From NCBI GenBank assembly GCA_910583895.1, contig CAJTYJ010000010.1:1-64000 (forward strand): a DNA stretch of 64,000 nucleotides, given 5' to 3'. The notes beneath the pieces were generated by a model. That model saw only the letters and a list, made by a program, of their open reading frames with translations, made no database searches and was not told where the DNA came from. The translations under genes and the position numbers were made by a program. Of this stretch, positions 54,351 through 62,662 are shown in pieces (positions within the stretch are counted from its first letter, which is position 1; each line of letters starts with the position of its first letter). This stretch comes from an uncultured Lachnospiraceae bacterium (lineage in GTDB: Bacteria > Bacillota > Clostridia > Lachnospirales > Lachnospiraceae).

Positions 54351-55466
54351 ATGAGAAAAAAGGAAAATATTTTTCTAAGGAAAGACGGACGCTTTGAAGC
54401 ACGTTACGCAAAAGGAAGAAATGAGAACGGAAAGCTGATCTATGGCTTTTGCTACGGCAGAACTTACGAGGAGGCCAGAAACAAACTTCTTCTCGCCCGA
54501 AAGGCATTAGAAACGTCCACGGGCTGTACCGATCACAGATCACAAACGTTTTCGTACTACAGCAAAAACTGGCTCTCCACCAACAGTCTGCGCCTGAAAG
54601 CATCTACCCGTGCCAAATATCAGGCGGACATCGAAAACCATATCAATCCTTTTTTTGGGGAACAAAGACCCGATGAAATCACCTCTGAGAAAATTGACAA
54701 CTTCACCCACATCCTGTTGTATGAGAAACAGCTGTCTGCCAAAACCGTACGGAATATCCTGGCTTTGTTTCATTCTATTTATATGTACATCGGCAAAAGG
54801 GGAGCCCAGACATTGCCGAATCCTGAGATTATTTATCCCAAAGAACCAAAGAAAATAGTACGGGTGCTGGATAGAAATGAAGAAAAACTTCTGACCCTAT
54901 ATTTGGCCAGAGAAATGGATCTGTGCAAATTTGGTGTCTATATCGCTCTGCGCACCGGACTTCGGATCGGAGAAGTATGTGCCTTAAGATGGAAGGACAT
55001 CTCTATGAATGCCCATACGATTTCCATTCGGCACACCGTCCAAAGGATCAAAAATCCGGATCAGCAGGATAAGTTTAAAACGAAAGTCGTAATTGGGTCC
55101 CCAAAAAGCTACAGTTCCTGCCGGACCATTCCCCTGATGCCGGACATTGCCGTATTGTGTAACCGCTTTTTCCCGGATAATCCGGAGAGCTTTGTTCTGA
55201 CGGGAACCAATCAGTGTATGGAACCCCGAAAGCTTCAGCGCCGGCTGAAAACTTACACAGAAGACTGCAGCATTCAGGAAATCCATTTTCATACCCTTCG
55301 TCATACCTTTGCTACCCGATGCATAGAAGTTGGATTTGATGTAAAAACATTAAGTGAAATTCTGGGACATTCTAATACTTCCATCACTTTGAATCAATAT
55401 GTTCATCCTAATCTGGACCAGAAACGAGAAAACATGAATCGGCTGAAGACCATGATATACTTTTAA
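54351..55466 (+). CDS. Tyrosine recombinase (predicted DNA invertase)
   Basis: 371 aa. N-terminal arm-type DNA-binding domain (~1-55, FLRKDGRFEARYAKGRNENG), a SAM-like core-binding domain (~65-160), and a catalytic domain with all expected residues: Arg205 (LRTGLRIGE), Lys252, His314 and Arg317 (HTLRHTFAT), His340 (ILGHSNTSI) and nucleophile Tyr350 (NQYVHP). GGAGG precedes the ATG. No excisionase, relaxase or phage gene is adjacent, and the flanking sites are inverted. Its likely job is to flip its own segment; a lone integrase left from a decayed element is the main alternative. Confidence 0.9.
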   Translation: MRKKENIFLRKDGRFEARYAKGRNENGKLIYGFCYGRTYEEARNKLLLARKALETSTGCTDHRSQTFSYYSKNWLSTNSLRLKASTRAKYQADIENHINPFFGEQRPDEITSEKIDNFTHILLYEKQLSAKTVRNILALFHSIYMYIGKRGAQTLPNPEIIYPKEPKKIVRVLDRNEEKLLTLYLAREMDLCKFGVYIALRTGLRIGEVCALRWKDISMNAHTISIRHTVQRIKNPDQQDKFKTKVVIGSPKSYSSCRTIPLMPDIAVLCNRFFPDNPESFVLTGTNQCMEPRKLQRRLKTYTEDCSIQEIHFHTLRHTFATRCIEVGFDVKTLSEILGHSNTSITLNQYVHPNLDQKRENMNRLKTMIYF

Positions 55467-55539
55467 CAAAGCCGTCAGATAAGCAGTCAAATCACAGTCA
55501 AAAAAAAATACACTCCCTCTATGGAAGCACTTTCAGAAG

Positions 55540-55564
55540 GTGTCGCAAATTATACGCCTTTGCG
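55540..55564 (-). repeat. Right inverted repeat (recombination site) of the invertible element
   Basis: Exact reverse complement of 54182-54206. With the three following bases plus C it forms full 10-bp arms (GTGTCGCAAA / TTTGCGACAC, 55540-55568) around the 9-bp spacer TTATACGCC. Confidence 0.9.
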
Positions 55565-55576
55565 ACACTTTTTTTT
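55540..55576 (+). terminator. Recombination site doubling as an intrinsic terminator
   Basis: The 10-bp perfect stem 55540-55568 is followed by T8, all outside the segment. It should end the recombinase transcript now and, after inversion, would stop the relocated outward promoter. Confidence 0.7.
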
Positions 55577-55636
55577 GCAAATAACCATCTTTTCTCTGTC
55601 ACTTTTCTCCGCTTACAGTCAAATCCATTCTGCATA

Positions 55637-55687
55637 GAAAAACCCCTTTACGCAGATTTGAATTCTTTTCTGCCTAAAGGGGTTTTT
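55637..55687. terminator. Terminator of pilus operon 2 (bidirectional)
   Basis: AAAAACCCCTTTA and TAAAGGGGTTTTT form a long A/T-flanked stem with an inner CGCAG/CTGC pairing, 30 bp beyond the stop of the last operon gene. Confidence 0.88.
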
Positions 55688-55717
55688 CTTTCCTTTATTT
55701 TCAGACTGTCTTTTCTC

Positions 55718-56773
55718 TTACTGGTCTTTTTTACGTCTTTTCAGACACAGAATCAGCATGGCCAGCAGGGCGATGGCTGCCACTCCGGCGATGGCGACGG
55801 CTCCGGCGATATGTCTGGTGCCCTGGGTGTTTTCATTCCCTTCTGCGCCTGACAGCGGCACATCTTCATCGTCTAACTCCTGAAGCTCCTGGGGGCCTTC
55901 TGTCTGAGGAACATCTCCGCCTGGAGCTGCAATGCCGTCCCCGTCTCCTTCAGCCGAAGCATCCGCATCCCCGGTCTGAGTTTCCCCGATGGCCGCTCCA
56001 TTGCCGGCGCCTCCTCCGGTTCCTGCCGGCGCATCCCCGGCCGCTGTACCCGTCTGGGGGCCCTGAGCCGTTCCCGTGCCTTCTGTCCCGCCAGACGGAG
56101 TATCTTCCCCTCCTTCTGCATCTGTACCTCCGCCGCCTGTTGTACCGCCTCCTCTGGATACTTTTGCATACGTAAAGGTGAAAACATTCTCCGCTGCATT
56201 GGCTGACAGGGTACGGGTCAGATTATAAGCCTGCGGTTCATACCCTTCCACATACAAAAAGGCGATCACCGGGCGGTCTCCCACATTGCCATAGTAAGTC
56301 CGGCTGGGTGCTAAGGTATTCCCGGCAGTATCCTGATAGTTGACTACATAGGACGTCATATCTCCCCGGATTCCGTAAGCCACCACATATTCCTGGTCTC
56401 CAGTCACCGCAAAGGAAGACATGCCCACCGTGTCGTTGTCCCGTCCGCTCAGACGAATTCCTTTGACATAATACTTGCTGTTCTCCTCCAGCGTCACCGC
56501 ACCATCCATGGCGGCATCAAAGTTGACCCGGTCTCCGAACTGAAGACCGCTGACCACGATCGCAGAGCCCTGCACATGGATCTGATAGGCAGATCCGGTC
56601 TTTGCATTGTCCACGTTTACATGCCCTTTGCCTGTGAAGGTACCATGGTTGCCTGTATAAAAAGTCACCTGATAGGTATAGGGATTCTCTGCCGCATACA
56701 CGCTTCCTTCCCAGAGGGAAAGCATCAGACAGAGCGATAAAAAACAGGCAGCTATCTTTCCGATCCTACTCAT
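55718..56773 (-). CDS. Fibre operon 2 accessory surface protein (MucBP-like, C-terminal anchor)
   Basis: 351 aa, paralogue of 35511-36566. Signal peptide, beta-rich N-terminal region nearly identical to its partner (ENPYTYQVTFYTGNHGTFTG, KYYVKGIRLSGRDNDTVGMS), then a Thr/Gly/Ala-rich stalk that is far more diverged. It ends in DDEDVPLSGAEG, a membrane helix and KRRKKDQ. It overlaps the upstream gene by 8 bp as in operon 1. Conserved head and anchor with a variable stalk suggests a surface protein under diversifying selection. Confidence 0.75.
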   Translation of the reverse strand: MSRIGKIAACFLSLCLMLSLWEGSVYAAENPYTYQVTFYTGNHGTFTGKGHVNVDNAKTGSAYQIHVQGSAIVVSGLQFGDRVNFDAAMDGAVTLEENSKYYVKGIRLSGRDNDTVGMSSFAVTGDQEYVVAYGIRGDMTSYVVNYQDTAGNTLAPSRTYYGNVGDRPVIAFLYVEGYEPQAYNLTRTLSANAAENVFTFTYAKVSRGGGTTGGGGTDAEGGEDTPSGGTEGTGTAQGPQTGTAAGDAPAGTGGGAGNGAAIGETQTGDADASAEGDGDGIAAPGGDVPQTEGPQELQELDDEDVPLSGAEGNENTQGTRHIAGAVAIAGVAAIALLAMLILCLKRRKKDQ

Positions 56774-57566
56774 GATCCTCTCCTCCTCTCTCTTTTCTAA
56801 AACAGATCAGGGCATAGATCATCAGGAAAAGACCGGCAGCCAGTGACAGAGCCGACCAGAGCATCAGGTTGCCTGTATCCCCGGTCTGCACCGAACCCAC
56901 GTTGAAGGCCACAAAAGAAGTGCCGCCGTCTGCATCATTGCCCCCGGAACCGCCTCCTGAACCACCAGAACCGCCGGAACCTCCTCTGCCGCCTCCGGCT
57001 ACCGGTTCTGCCGCAAATGCCATCTGCAGCCTTGCCAGGGTATTCTGGTAGCCATTTCCATTGGTTTCCCCGTCCAGTGCGATGGTCAGGGACACTTTTC
57101 CCGCGCTCCCGGAATCCAGACGGTCCAGATAGAAAAAGTCTCCCATATCAATCTCATGGAGTCCTTCCCCCGAAAGGTTATTCTTTTCACCGCCCACATT
57201 GTCACTGCTGTACAAAGTAGTTACTTCGCCTGTACTGTCCGTATAGGTCAGGATGTACGTGTAGGCGCCCCCGCTGGCCGCTTCCTGACTGTCCTCCAGA
57301 CTCTCAAGTATCTCATTGGTCATATACCAGTCCGTACTTTTTTTGTCCTGATTTTCCAGGGTCAGTTCGATCTTCACACTGTCCCCAGGAAGCAGACTGC
57401 TGATTGGTTCCAGCACATCCGACGAGTCAAAATTCGACCTCATTTTTCCGTCTGCATACTGCGTCTTCCAGCCGGATCCGACCGTATACTCTTCCGCCTG
57501 TACGGTAACTTTGCCCCCTGCCAGCAGACACGCCGCCAGTATCAGGCATCCATATCTCTTCTTCAT
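56766..57566 (-). CDS. Fibre operon 2 surface protein with VQTGD anchor
   Basis: 266 aa from ATG 57566 (GGAGG, 9-nt spacing). Paralogue of 36559-37380: same signal peptide layout, LLPGDSVKIELTLENQDKKS, ALDGETNGNGYQNTLARLQM, Gly/Ser linker, then VQTGD, a hydrophobic helix and a charged tail. The VQTGD motif is kept while the linker is rearranged, so it is likely functional in anchoring. Confidence 0.75.
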   Translation of the reverse strand: MKKRYGCLILAACLLAGGKVTVQAEEYTVGSGWKTQYADGKMRSNFDSSDVLEPISSLLPGDSVKIELTLENQDKKSTDWYMTNEILESLEDSQEAASGGAYTYILTYTDSTGEVTTLYSSDNVGGEKNNLSGEGLHEIDMGDFFYLDRLDSGSAGKVSLTIALDGETNGNGYQNTLARLQMAFAAEPVAGGGRGGSGGSGGSGGGSGGNDADGGTSFVAFNVGSVQTGDTGNLMLWSALSLAAGLFLMIYALICFRKERGGEDHE

Positions 57567-57645
57567 ACTTTCCAACCTCCATTGAAGCTCTATGGCAGGT
57601 GTTTGGCTCGCCTGCTCTCTTTTGTTTTGGCGCTTTTCTTCCTTT

Positions 57646-58176
57646 TTATCTCCGCCCCAGCCACGCCGACAGCATCTGCAGCAGAACCGCCGCCGCGATC
57701 AGACAGGCCGCCAGCACTTTTCCTTCTGCACTGGTAAAAAGTTCCGCCGCCTTTCCGGCTCCCGGCACCTGATATACCACTTTTCCAATCACATTGGCAT
57801 AGGGGATCGGATTCATATCATTGGTCCGGTTTGCGTCTCCTTTCGTGATCAGTTCTCCCATGACCACCCGGTTTTCCACCACCCGGTGAGTGATGATAGC
57901 GGCAGAATCCCGTGCTCCGTAAAAAGCGATTACTTCCCCTTCCCTTAGTTCCTCCGGCGCCTCTTCGTGAATGTACACCAGGCTTCCCACCGGAATCTTT
58001 GGTTCCATACTTCCGCTGATCACCGAATACACCTGGTAGCCGAACAGCCTGGGTACCGTCAGGGGCAGACAGAACAGGACCAGCGAAATCAAAAGGAGGG
58101 TACTTAGGGCACCAAAGCAGCGGGAGAGACAGGACCGGCTATGTTTCTTCTTTTGTTTTTCTGCCCCCATACCCAT
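57646..58176 (-). CDS. sipW: SipW-type signal peptidase I, operon 2
   Basis: 176 aa. Start ATG 58176 shares its A with the stop of the preceding gene (TAATG), indicating translational coupling. Catalytic Ser56 (ISGSMEPKIPVGSLVY) and His97 (IITHRVVENR), with KGDANRTNDMNP. It is the paralogue of the operon 1 enzyme, and each operon thus carries its own peptidase next to its own substrates. Confidence 0.9.
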   Translation of the reverse strand: MGMGAEKQKKKHSRSCLSRCFGALSTLLLISLVLFCLPLTVPRLFGYQVYSVISGSMEPKIPVGSLVYIHEEAPEELREGEVIAFYGARDSAAIITHRVVENRVVMGELITKGDANRTNDMNPIPYANVIGKVVYQVPGAGKAAELFTSAEGKVLAACLIAAAVLLQMLSAWLGRR

Positions 58177-58937
58177 TACCGGATACTGAAACTTCCGTCT
58201 TCTGCCACCGCCGCGTCGATTCCCCAGGCACTCTTGATGGCATCCACCGCGCTGTGGGTCTGCACTGCATCCACTTCCGCATCCAGGCAAAACCGGTAGC
58301 CATCATATGCACAGGTCGTGGTGATGATCTTATTTCCCTCTGCATCCACCGTATCCTTGCGAACAACCTTTGCAGCGATCGCCGGATCAATCCGGACTGC
58401 GTCGCAGAAAGCCGGAGTGCTTTCTCCGGATGCAAGAGGCCTTGTATAATAGAGTATCGTCCGCTCCGGTGTGGATGCGCTTTCATCCACCATCCAGCCG
58501 CTTCCTTCTGAAGCCAGCTCCAGGCCGATCAGCGCCGGGGTCAGCGTCGTGTCCTTGTTCCCCTCTGCATCCATCCAGCTTCTGCAGAGAATCACCCTCA
58601 CGTAAGTATCGATGACGCCGCTGTTGAATACCTGCAGTTTCTCTTCGTATCTTTTCCCCGGCTTCACTTTCTCCTCATCTGTGAACCGCCCCTCCAGAAG
58701 CTGACCGGTCCCGTCACTGCTCCAGCCGTCATTGTCATAGTTGCGGTGGCTGACCACCTTTTCATTTTCCACCAGACTGACGCCGATGCTGGAGACGGAC
58801 ATCTGCACAGCGGCATAATCACTGTAATAGGTGAGTGCCGCCCTTGTGCTGCCTACGGTGCTCATCAGAAGCAGTACGGCTGAGGCCGCCAGCAGAAGCA
58901 CAGGTTTCATTTTTCCAAGCACGCGTTTTTTCATCAC
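58176..58937 (-). CDS. SipW-dependent exported fibre protein (type 2), operon 2
   Basis: 253 aa. SipW-type signal (LLLMSTVGSTRAALTYYSDY) and a beta-rich mature part (RYEEKLQVFNSGVIDTYVRV, GWMVDESASTPERTILYYTR) colinear with the operon 1 copy, ending in TCAYDGYRFCLDAEVDAVQT. The 4-bp overlap with the upstream TasA-like gene and TAATG coupling to sipW place it in a tightly coordinated cassette. Confidence 0.8.
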   Translation of the reverse strand: MMKKRVLGKMKPVLLLAASAVLLLMSTVGSTRAALTYYSDYAAVQMSVSSIGVSLVENEKVVSHRNYDNDGWSSDGTGQLLEGRFTDEEKVKPGKRYEEKLQVFNSGVIDTYVRVILCRSWMDAEGNKDTTLTPALIGLELASEGSGWMVDESASTPERTILYYTRPLASGESTPAFCDAVRIDPAIAAKVVRKDTVDAEGNKIITTTCAYDGYRFCLDAEVDAVQTHSAVDAIKSAWGIDAAVAEDGSFSIR

Positions 58938-59455
58938 TCCTGCACCTCCCCGTCATCTGTCGTAACCGTCCAGTCGTATACCGGATTGCCCTCCTCGTCA
59001 TAGAACACCATGGAATGCTCCTGCACCACAATAACGTTGAAGTCCTCCTGGTCTTCTTCGCTGATTCCATTGATCTTTACATCCAGCTGTTCCGTTGCCG
59101 CTCCCGGGGCTAAAACTTCACTGTAATAATAATATCCGTCCGCTCCCGGGCTCCATTTGCCGGAGGCATCCGAGTATTGAAGTCCTTCCTGATACTTTGC
59201 CCCTGCAAATACTTTTACCCGGACAAAACATGCCTCTCCCTCTTTTGCACTGCGAATGGTAATGTGTTTGGTCCAGTCAGAGAATTCTTCTGCCGGAGGC
59301 TCCACCGCTCCAAAACCAAGATCCAGCCCGGCACCTCCGGATGCCGATGTATACGTGGTAAAATACGCCATTGCTTTTTCCGCAGACACTCCGGCCGTCA
59401 AAATCAGCGCCGCAAATGTCAGGCACAGAATTTTCTTATCCAGCTTTCTCTTCAT
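58934..59455 (-). CDS. SipW-dependent TasA/camelysin-like protein (type 1), operon 2
   Basis: 173 aa from ATG 59455 (GGAGAG upstream). SipW-type signal (ILTAGVSAEKAMAYFTTYTS) followed by a beta-sandwich (ITIRSAKEGEACFVRVKVFA, DFNVIVVQEHSMVFYDEEGN). Colinear with 38835-39380 but clearly diverged. The conserved C-terminal NVIVxQE-MVxYDE-G motif links both copies. Confidence 0.8.
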   Translation of the reverse strand: MKRKLDKKILCLTFAALILTAGVSAEKAMAYFTTYTSASGGAGLDLGFGAVEPPAEEFSDWTKHITIRSAKEGEACFVRVKVFAGAKYQEGLQYSDASGKWSPGADGYYYYSEVLAPGAATEQLDVKINGISEEDQEDFNVIVVQEHSMVFYDEEGNPVYDWTVTTDDGEVQE

Positions 59456-59460
59456 ACCTT

Positions 59461-60525
59461 TTACTCTCCTTCTGACGAATCGCCCTGCTGTGTCCACACC
59501 CACGGACCGCCCTGAGTGCCTTCCATGTATGTAAAATGGTTTACCACACTGGTTCCGCCGTTCAACCGGTTGTCATAATGGTTGGTAAAAGAGACCTGGT
59601 TTTTCGGCTTCTCTTCCATGTTCACTTCCAGCTTATCCGACAAGATAGTCGCCGCAAGGGCCGATTCGATGTTCTGGATCTCCCCGCTGCCGGCGGAATA
59701 GCTCGGGCCGCTGTACACCTCCCGGACGGTCACTGACGCTCCCGCCGGCAGCTTCTGACGCAGGATGACCGACCGGGTCCCCGGACCGTCAAACACCAGA
59801 GACACCACATCACTGTAGGTAAATTCGTCTTTATGTGCGTCTATCTGGAAAATAAAGGTGGCACTTCCCAAAGATTCATTGTAGGAATCCAGTGTCTTTA
59901 CAATCTCCAGATCCCCAAAACGGTTTTCGCGCTCAGGCTTCAGGCTCACTTCCACATGATAAATCCAGGCATCTTCCCGGGTATCGTCTTTATAATACCC
60001 GTTGTCCGGCACAGAGATCAGGTAGGGGGAAAAGGTATAAATAAATTCCTCTGACCACACCTTCCGGGCACAGACCAGATACAGGCCCACAGGCAGGTCA
60101 TCGATCTGACCGGCACCTTCTGTCAGTGTTGTCTGATATTCCCCAAACGTATTTTCCGGTATCAGCTCCCGGAATCCTTCCGCCAGGTTCAGCCATTCTT
60201 CTGCTTTTCTTTCCTGATCCTGGACGTTGGCGGCATCAAGCGCTGCCTTCAGATCCTCTGCAAGCCCGCTGTAGGAGCTTCCAGGCACATAGGAACCATC
60301 CATCTTCACATCCGCCACCTTGTAGAGATCCACCGGAATCTCCAGGGCCGTCAGCCCGGCAAAATCTGATCCTTCCCCGGTCAGATTGCCCAGGTCAAAT
60401 GCAATCGAGCAGTCCGCCTTCTCCGTTTCAATCCCCAGGGAGCCGTAAACATTCCCCGGGGCCGCCGCCAGCATCAGAAGCAAAGCGGCAAAAATCAATG
60501 CACTCTTTCTCCTCATCTTCCTCAT
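59461..60525 (-). CDS. Minor pilin-like protein without LPXTG, operon 2
   Basis: 354 aa. A strong ATAGGAGGGG ribosome binding site precedes ATG 60525. Signal peptide (ALIFAALLLMLAAAPGNVYG), Cna-B-like domains (GQIDDLPVGLYLVCARKVWS, LEIVKTLDSYNESLGSATF, LPAGASVTVREVYSGPSYSA), and the tail TSVVNHFTYM...PWVWTQQG with no sorting signal or membrane helix. It is the paralogue of 39397-40443, and the tail motif is conserved in both. Confidence 0.75.
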   Translation of the reverse strand: MRKMRRKSALIFAALLLMLAAAPGNVYGSLGIETEKADCSIAFDLGNLTGEGSDFAGLTALEIPVDLYKVADVKMDGSYVPGSSYSGLAEDLKAALDAANVQDQERKAEEWLNLAEGFRELIPENTFGEYQTTLTEGAGQIDDLPVGLYLVCARKVWSEEFIYTFSPYLISVPDNGYYKDDTREDAWIYHVEVSLKPERENRFGDLEIVKTLDSYNESLGSATFIFQIDAHKDEFTYSDVVSLVFDGPGTRSVILRQKLPAGASVTVREVYSGPSYSAGSGEIQNIESALAATILSDKLEVNMEEKPKNQVSFTNHYDNRLNGGTSVVNHFTYMEGTQGGPWVWTQQGDSSEGE

Positions 60526-60554
60526 TTTCCCCTCCTATTTGCATTCTGCTTTTA

Positions 60555-60723
60555 TAAAAGTCCCGCATCTCCTCTCACAGACCCCTGGTCACAGATGTAT
60601 TTCCGGCCATGTTCCATGTCCTGAAATTCATCTGGGCTCTATTCGTTCCGATGCTGTTTAAAGTCCCGCATCTCCTCTCACAGACCTCATCTGGGCTCTG
60701 TTCGTTCCGATGCTGTTTGAAGT
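60555..60723. repeat. Imperfect direct duplication in the pilin-sortase gap of operon 2
   Basis: AAAGTCCCGCATCTCCTCTC plus six bases occurs at ~60555 and ~60659. CTGGGCTC(T)TTCGTTCCGATGCTGTTT-type sequence occurs at ~60633 and ~60690. The 226-bp gap is absent from operon 1 (29 bp), so this is a recent local duplication. Confidence 0.75.
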
Positions 60724-60750
60724 TCCGCATTCGAACTCTGTAGTTTCGTT

Positions 60751-61617
60751 TCAGCCTTTATGGTTTTTGGATCTGAACAGGAATTTCATAACGAGTATAA
60801 TCAGAAATGTTCCTGACAGACCGAGAATCAGATAGAGCATATAATAATTCTGCACAGCCCGAAGCATGGTGTTCATGGGGGTGGAGGCCGCTTCCTCTTC
60901 TCCCTCATAGGGTACTCTGGTTCCCCGGACCAGCAGGCGGTGACTGTTGACGCCATAGGGTGTGCAGGTAAAAAGGGTTACATAGTCTTCTCCCTCCTTG
61001 ATCTGCAGAGCTTCTGACAGCGTCTCCATATCATCCTTGTCAACCATGGGCAGAATCTGGTCTACTTCATAAGCGAGAATCTCATCCAGAATGTATATGT
61101 AAAACCGGTCGCCCCGGTCGAGCTGATCGATATCCGTGAACAGTCTTGCGCTTGGAAGACCTCTGTGGGCCGCCAGTACGCTGTGGGTACTCATGCCGCC
61201 CATTGGAAGCTTTGTCCCGTTCAGATGTCCCACACCGGTCTGCAGGACTTCTTCTGAGGTGCCATGATAGACGGCCAGCCTGACATTGATCTTCGGAACA
61301 GAGAGATAACCCATGATCCCGTCTCCGGCCAGATTCAGCACACCCCAATATTCGGTATCTGAGAGCGCTCCTTCTGTTTCTCCAAATGCATCTCCGTACA
61401 GGTTATTGACCGGAAAGGAATTGTTAAAAGCTTTTGCCATATCCCATTCCCGGGTATAGTCCTCCGGCTCCATCTCCCTGACCGTCTCCATATAGTCCGA
61501 AATCAGACGACTTTGCCGGTAGGTATTCCACTGGTCGGAGATCGTCGGATAGGCCAGAATTCCAAAACCGGTCAGAAACAGAAGTACAAAGAAGAGATTG
61601 ATCATTGTCCGTTTCAT
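60751..61617 (-). CDS. Class C sortase, operon 2 (second)
   Basis: 288 aa. Catalytic His151 (LAAHRGLPSARLF), Cys218 (LFTCTPYGVNSHRLL) and Arg227. The lid equivalent is GDAFG as in its operon 1 partner, to which it is more similar than to the neighbouring sortase. So the two sortase types predate the operon duplication. It overlaps the upstream sortase by 4 bp. Confidence 0.92.
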   Translation of the reverse strand: MKRTMINLFFVLLFLTGFGILAYPTISDQWNTYRQSRLISDYMETVREMEPEDYTREWDMAKAFNNSFPVNNLYGDAFGETEGALSDTEYWGVLNLAGDGIMGYLSVPKINVRLAVYHGTSEEVLQTGVGHLNGTKLPMGGMSTHSVLAAHRGLPSARLFTDIDQLDRGDRFYIYILDEILAYEVDQILPMVDKDDMETLSEALQIKEGEDYVTLFTCTPYGVNSHRLLVRGTRVPYEGEEEAASTPMNTMLRAVQNYYMLYLILGLSGTFLIILVMKFLFRSKNHKG

Positions 61618-62498
61618 GATGATTCCTCTTTGCTGTTTCGTCCTGATCTTTTCTGCCTCCGGTCAAATACATACAAAAGCAGAATAAAAGCGCCTGTGGT
61701 CAGTAGCCCGACGATGACCCACAGAAGATAGTTCGTATGAAGGCTCGGGCCCGTGAAGGCAGAAGCTGCCACCATTTCATCCCCTACTTCTTCATAAGGA
61801 ATTCTGCGGCCGCGGACCAGCAGCCTGTGGCTGTTCACTCCATAAGGTGTGCACGTGAGCAGTGTGGCTAAGTCCTGATCCTGGTCTGCCATCAGAGCTT
61901 CGGTGTCGTCCGGCTCCACGACCGTGATTTTATCTACCTGATAGCAGAGCGTATCATCCAGCACATGGAGCAGGAAACAATCGCCTTCTTCCAGGCGGTC
62001 CAGATCGGTGAACAATGCGGCGCTTGGCAGTCCTCTGTGGGCGGAAATCACGGTATGGGTTCCGGTTCCGCCCACAGGAAGGGAACTTCCTTCCAGATGC
62101 CCTGCCGCCACCTGAAGCACTTCCTCAGAGGTGGTATGGAAAATGGGAATCTTAACGTTGATCTTTGGGATCTGGACATATCCCATCATGCCGTCACCGG
62201 TCAGGTTCAGGCAGGAAAGGTATTCTTCGTCTTCCTCTTCCGCGATCTGAGCCGCTGCGAAGGAATCGGGAAGGATGTAGGGAAGCAGCTCCTCGTTGTA
62301 GGTGAGGGCTCTGGTCCATTCCTGGCTGTAGTCCAGGGTGCCTTCGGATTCCTGACGGGCAACGGACTCGTCGTAAGAGGAGATCAGGCGGCTCTGCCGG
62401 TAGTTGTTCCACTGATTTGCCACAAGCGGATACAGCAGCAAGGACAGACCGGCTAAAAATAATATGGGAAATATGAAAAATGTCGCTTTCTTTTTCAT
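61614..62498 (-). CDS. Class C sortase, operon 2 (first)
   Basis: 294 aa. Catalytic His154 (ISAHRGLPSAALF), Cys216 (LLTCTPYGVNSHRLLVRG) and Arg225; lid equivalent LPDSF. N- and C-terminal membrane helices. It is the orthologous partner of 41338-42255 and is placed right after the major pilin, consistent with a shaft polymerase. Confidence 0.92.
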   Translation of the reverse strand: MKKKATFFIFPILFLAGLSLLLYPLVANQWNNYRQSRLISSYDESVARQESEGTLDYSQEWTRALTYNEELLPYILPDSFAAAQIAEEEDEEYLSCLNLTGDGMMGYVQIPKINVKIPIFHTTSEEVLQVAAGHLEGSSLPVGGTGTHTVISAHRGLPSAALFTDLDRLEEGDCFLLHVLDDTLCYQVDKITVVEPDDTEALMADQDQDLATLLTCTPYGVNSHRLLVRGRRIPYEEVGDEMVAASAFTGPSLHTNYLLWVIVGLLTTGAFILLLYVFDRRQKRSGRNSKEESS

Positions 62499-62554
62499 CT
62501 GGGCTCTCCTTGTTGTTGCAGGATAACATATGATGGTACAGTCCTGGTTCTTGT

Positions 62555-62635
62555 TTCATCGAAACCTTCGCCCATGCCAGGCTGACCTAGCGGCCAGCCT
62601 GGCATGATGGGCGAGGATGATTGGTTTCGATGAGG
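62555..62635 (-). promoter_or_regulatory. Long intercistronic hairpin after the major pilin gene, operon 2
   Basis: CATCGAAACC...CCATGCCAGGCTG pairs with CAGCCTGGCATG...GGTTTCGATG, with internal bulges. No T-run follows on the transcribed strand. The position matches the smaller hairpin in operon 1, suggesting the pilin mRNA is processed or stabilised here so pilin exceeds sortase. Confidence 0.65.
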
Positions 62636-62662
62636 TGTTAGTTTAAAATGAAATAGGAATGA

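Larger units (their letters stand above)
54182..55564. mobile_element. Predicted invertible DNA segment encoding its own recombinase and an outward promoter
   Basis: 1383 bp bounded by perfect 25-bp inverted repeats. Inside are one intact tyrosine recombinase gene (54351-55466) and a near-consensus promoter (54233-54261) facing the left end. Inverted, not direct, orientation of the sites predicts inversion rather than excision, and no target-site duplication flanks it. In the orientation given, the promoter reads out toward the SARP gene. Confidence 0.8.

Noticed and set aside
54182..55564. Reading the 25-bp repeats as attL/attR of an integrated mobile element
   Set aside because: The sites are inverted, not direct, the segment holds only the recombinase, and no tRNA or cargo genes are present. 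It also lacks flanking target duplications expected of an insertion sequence.
59456..59503. Longer N-terminus for the operon 2 TasA-like protein
   Set aside because: The frame from 59503 overlaps the minor pilin gene and lacks a ribosome binding site, whereas ATG 59455 has GGAGAG and begins a proper SipW-type signal peptide.
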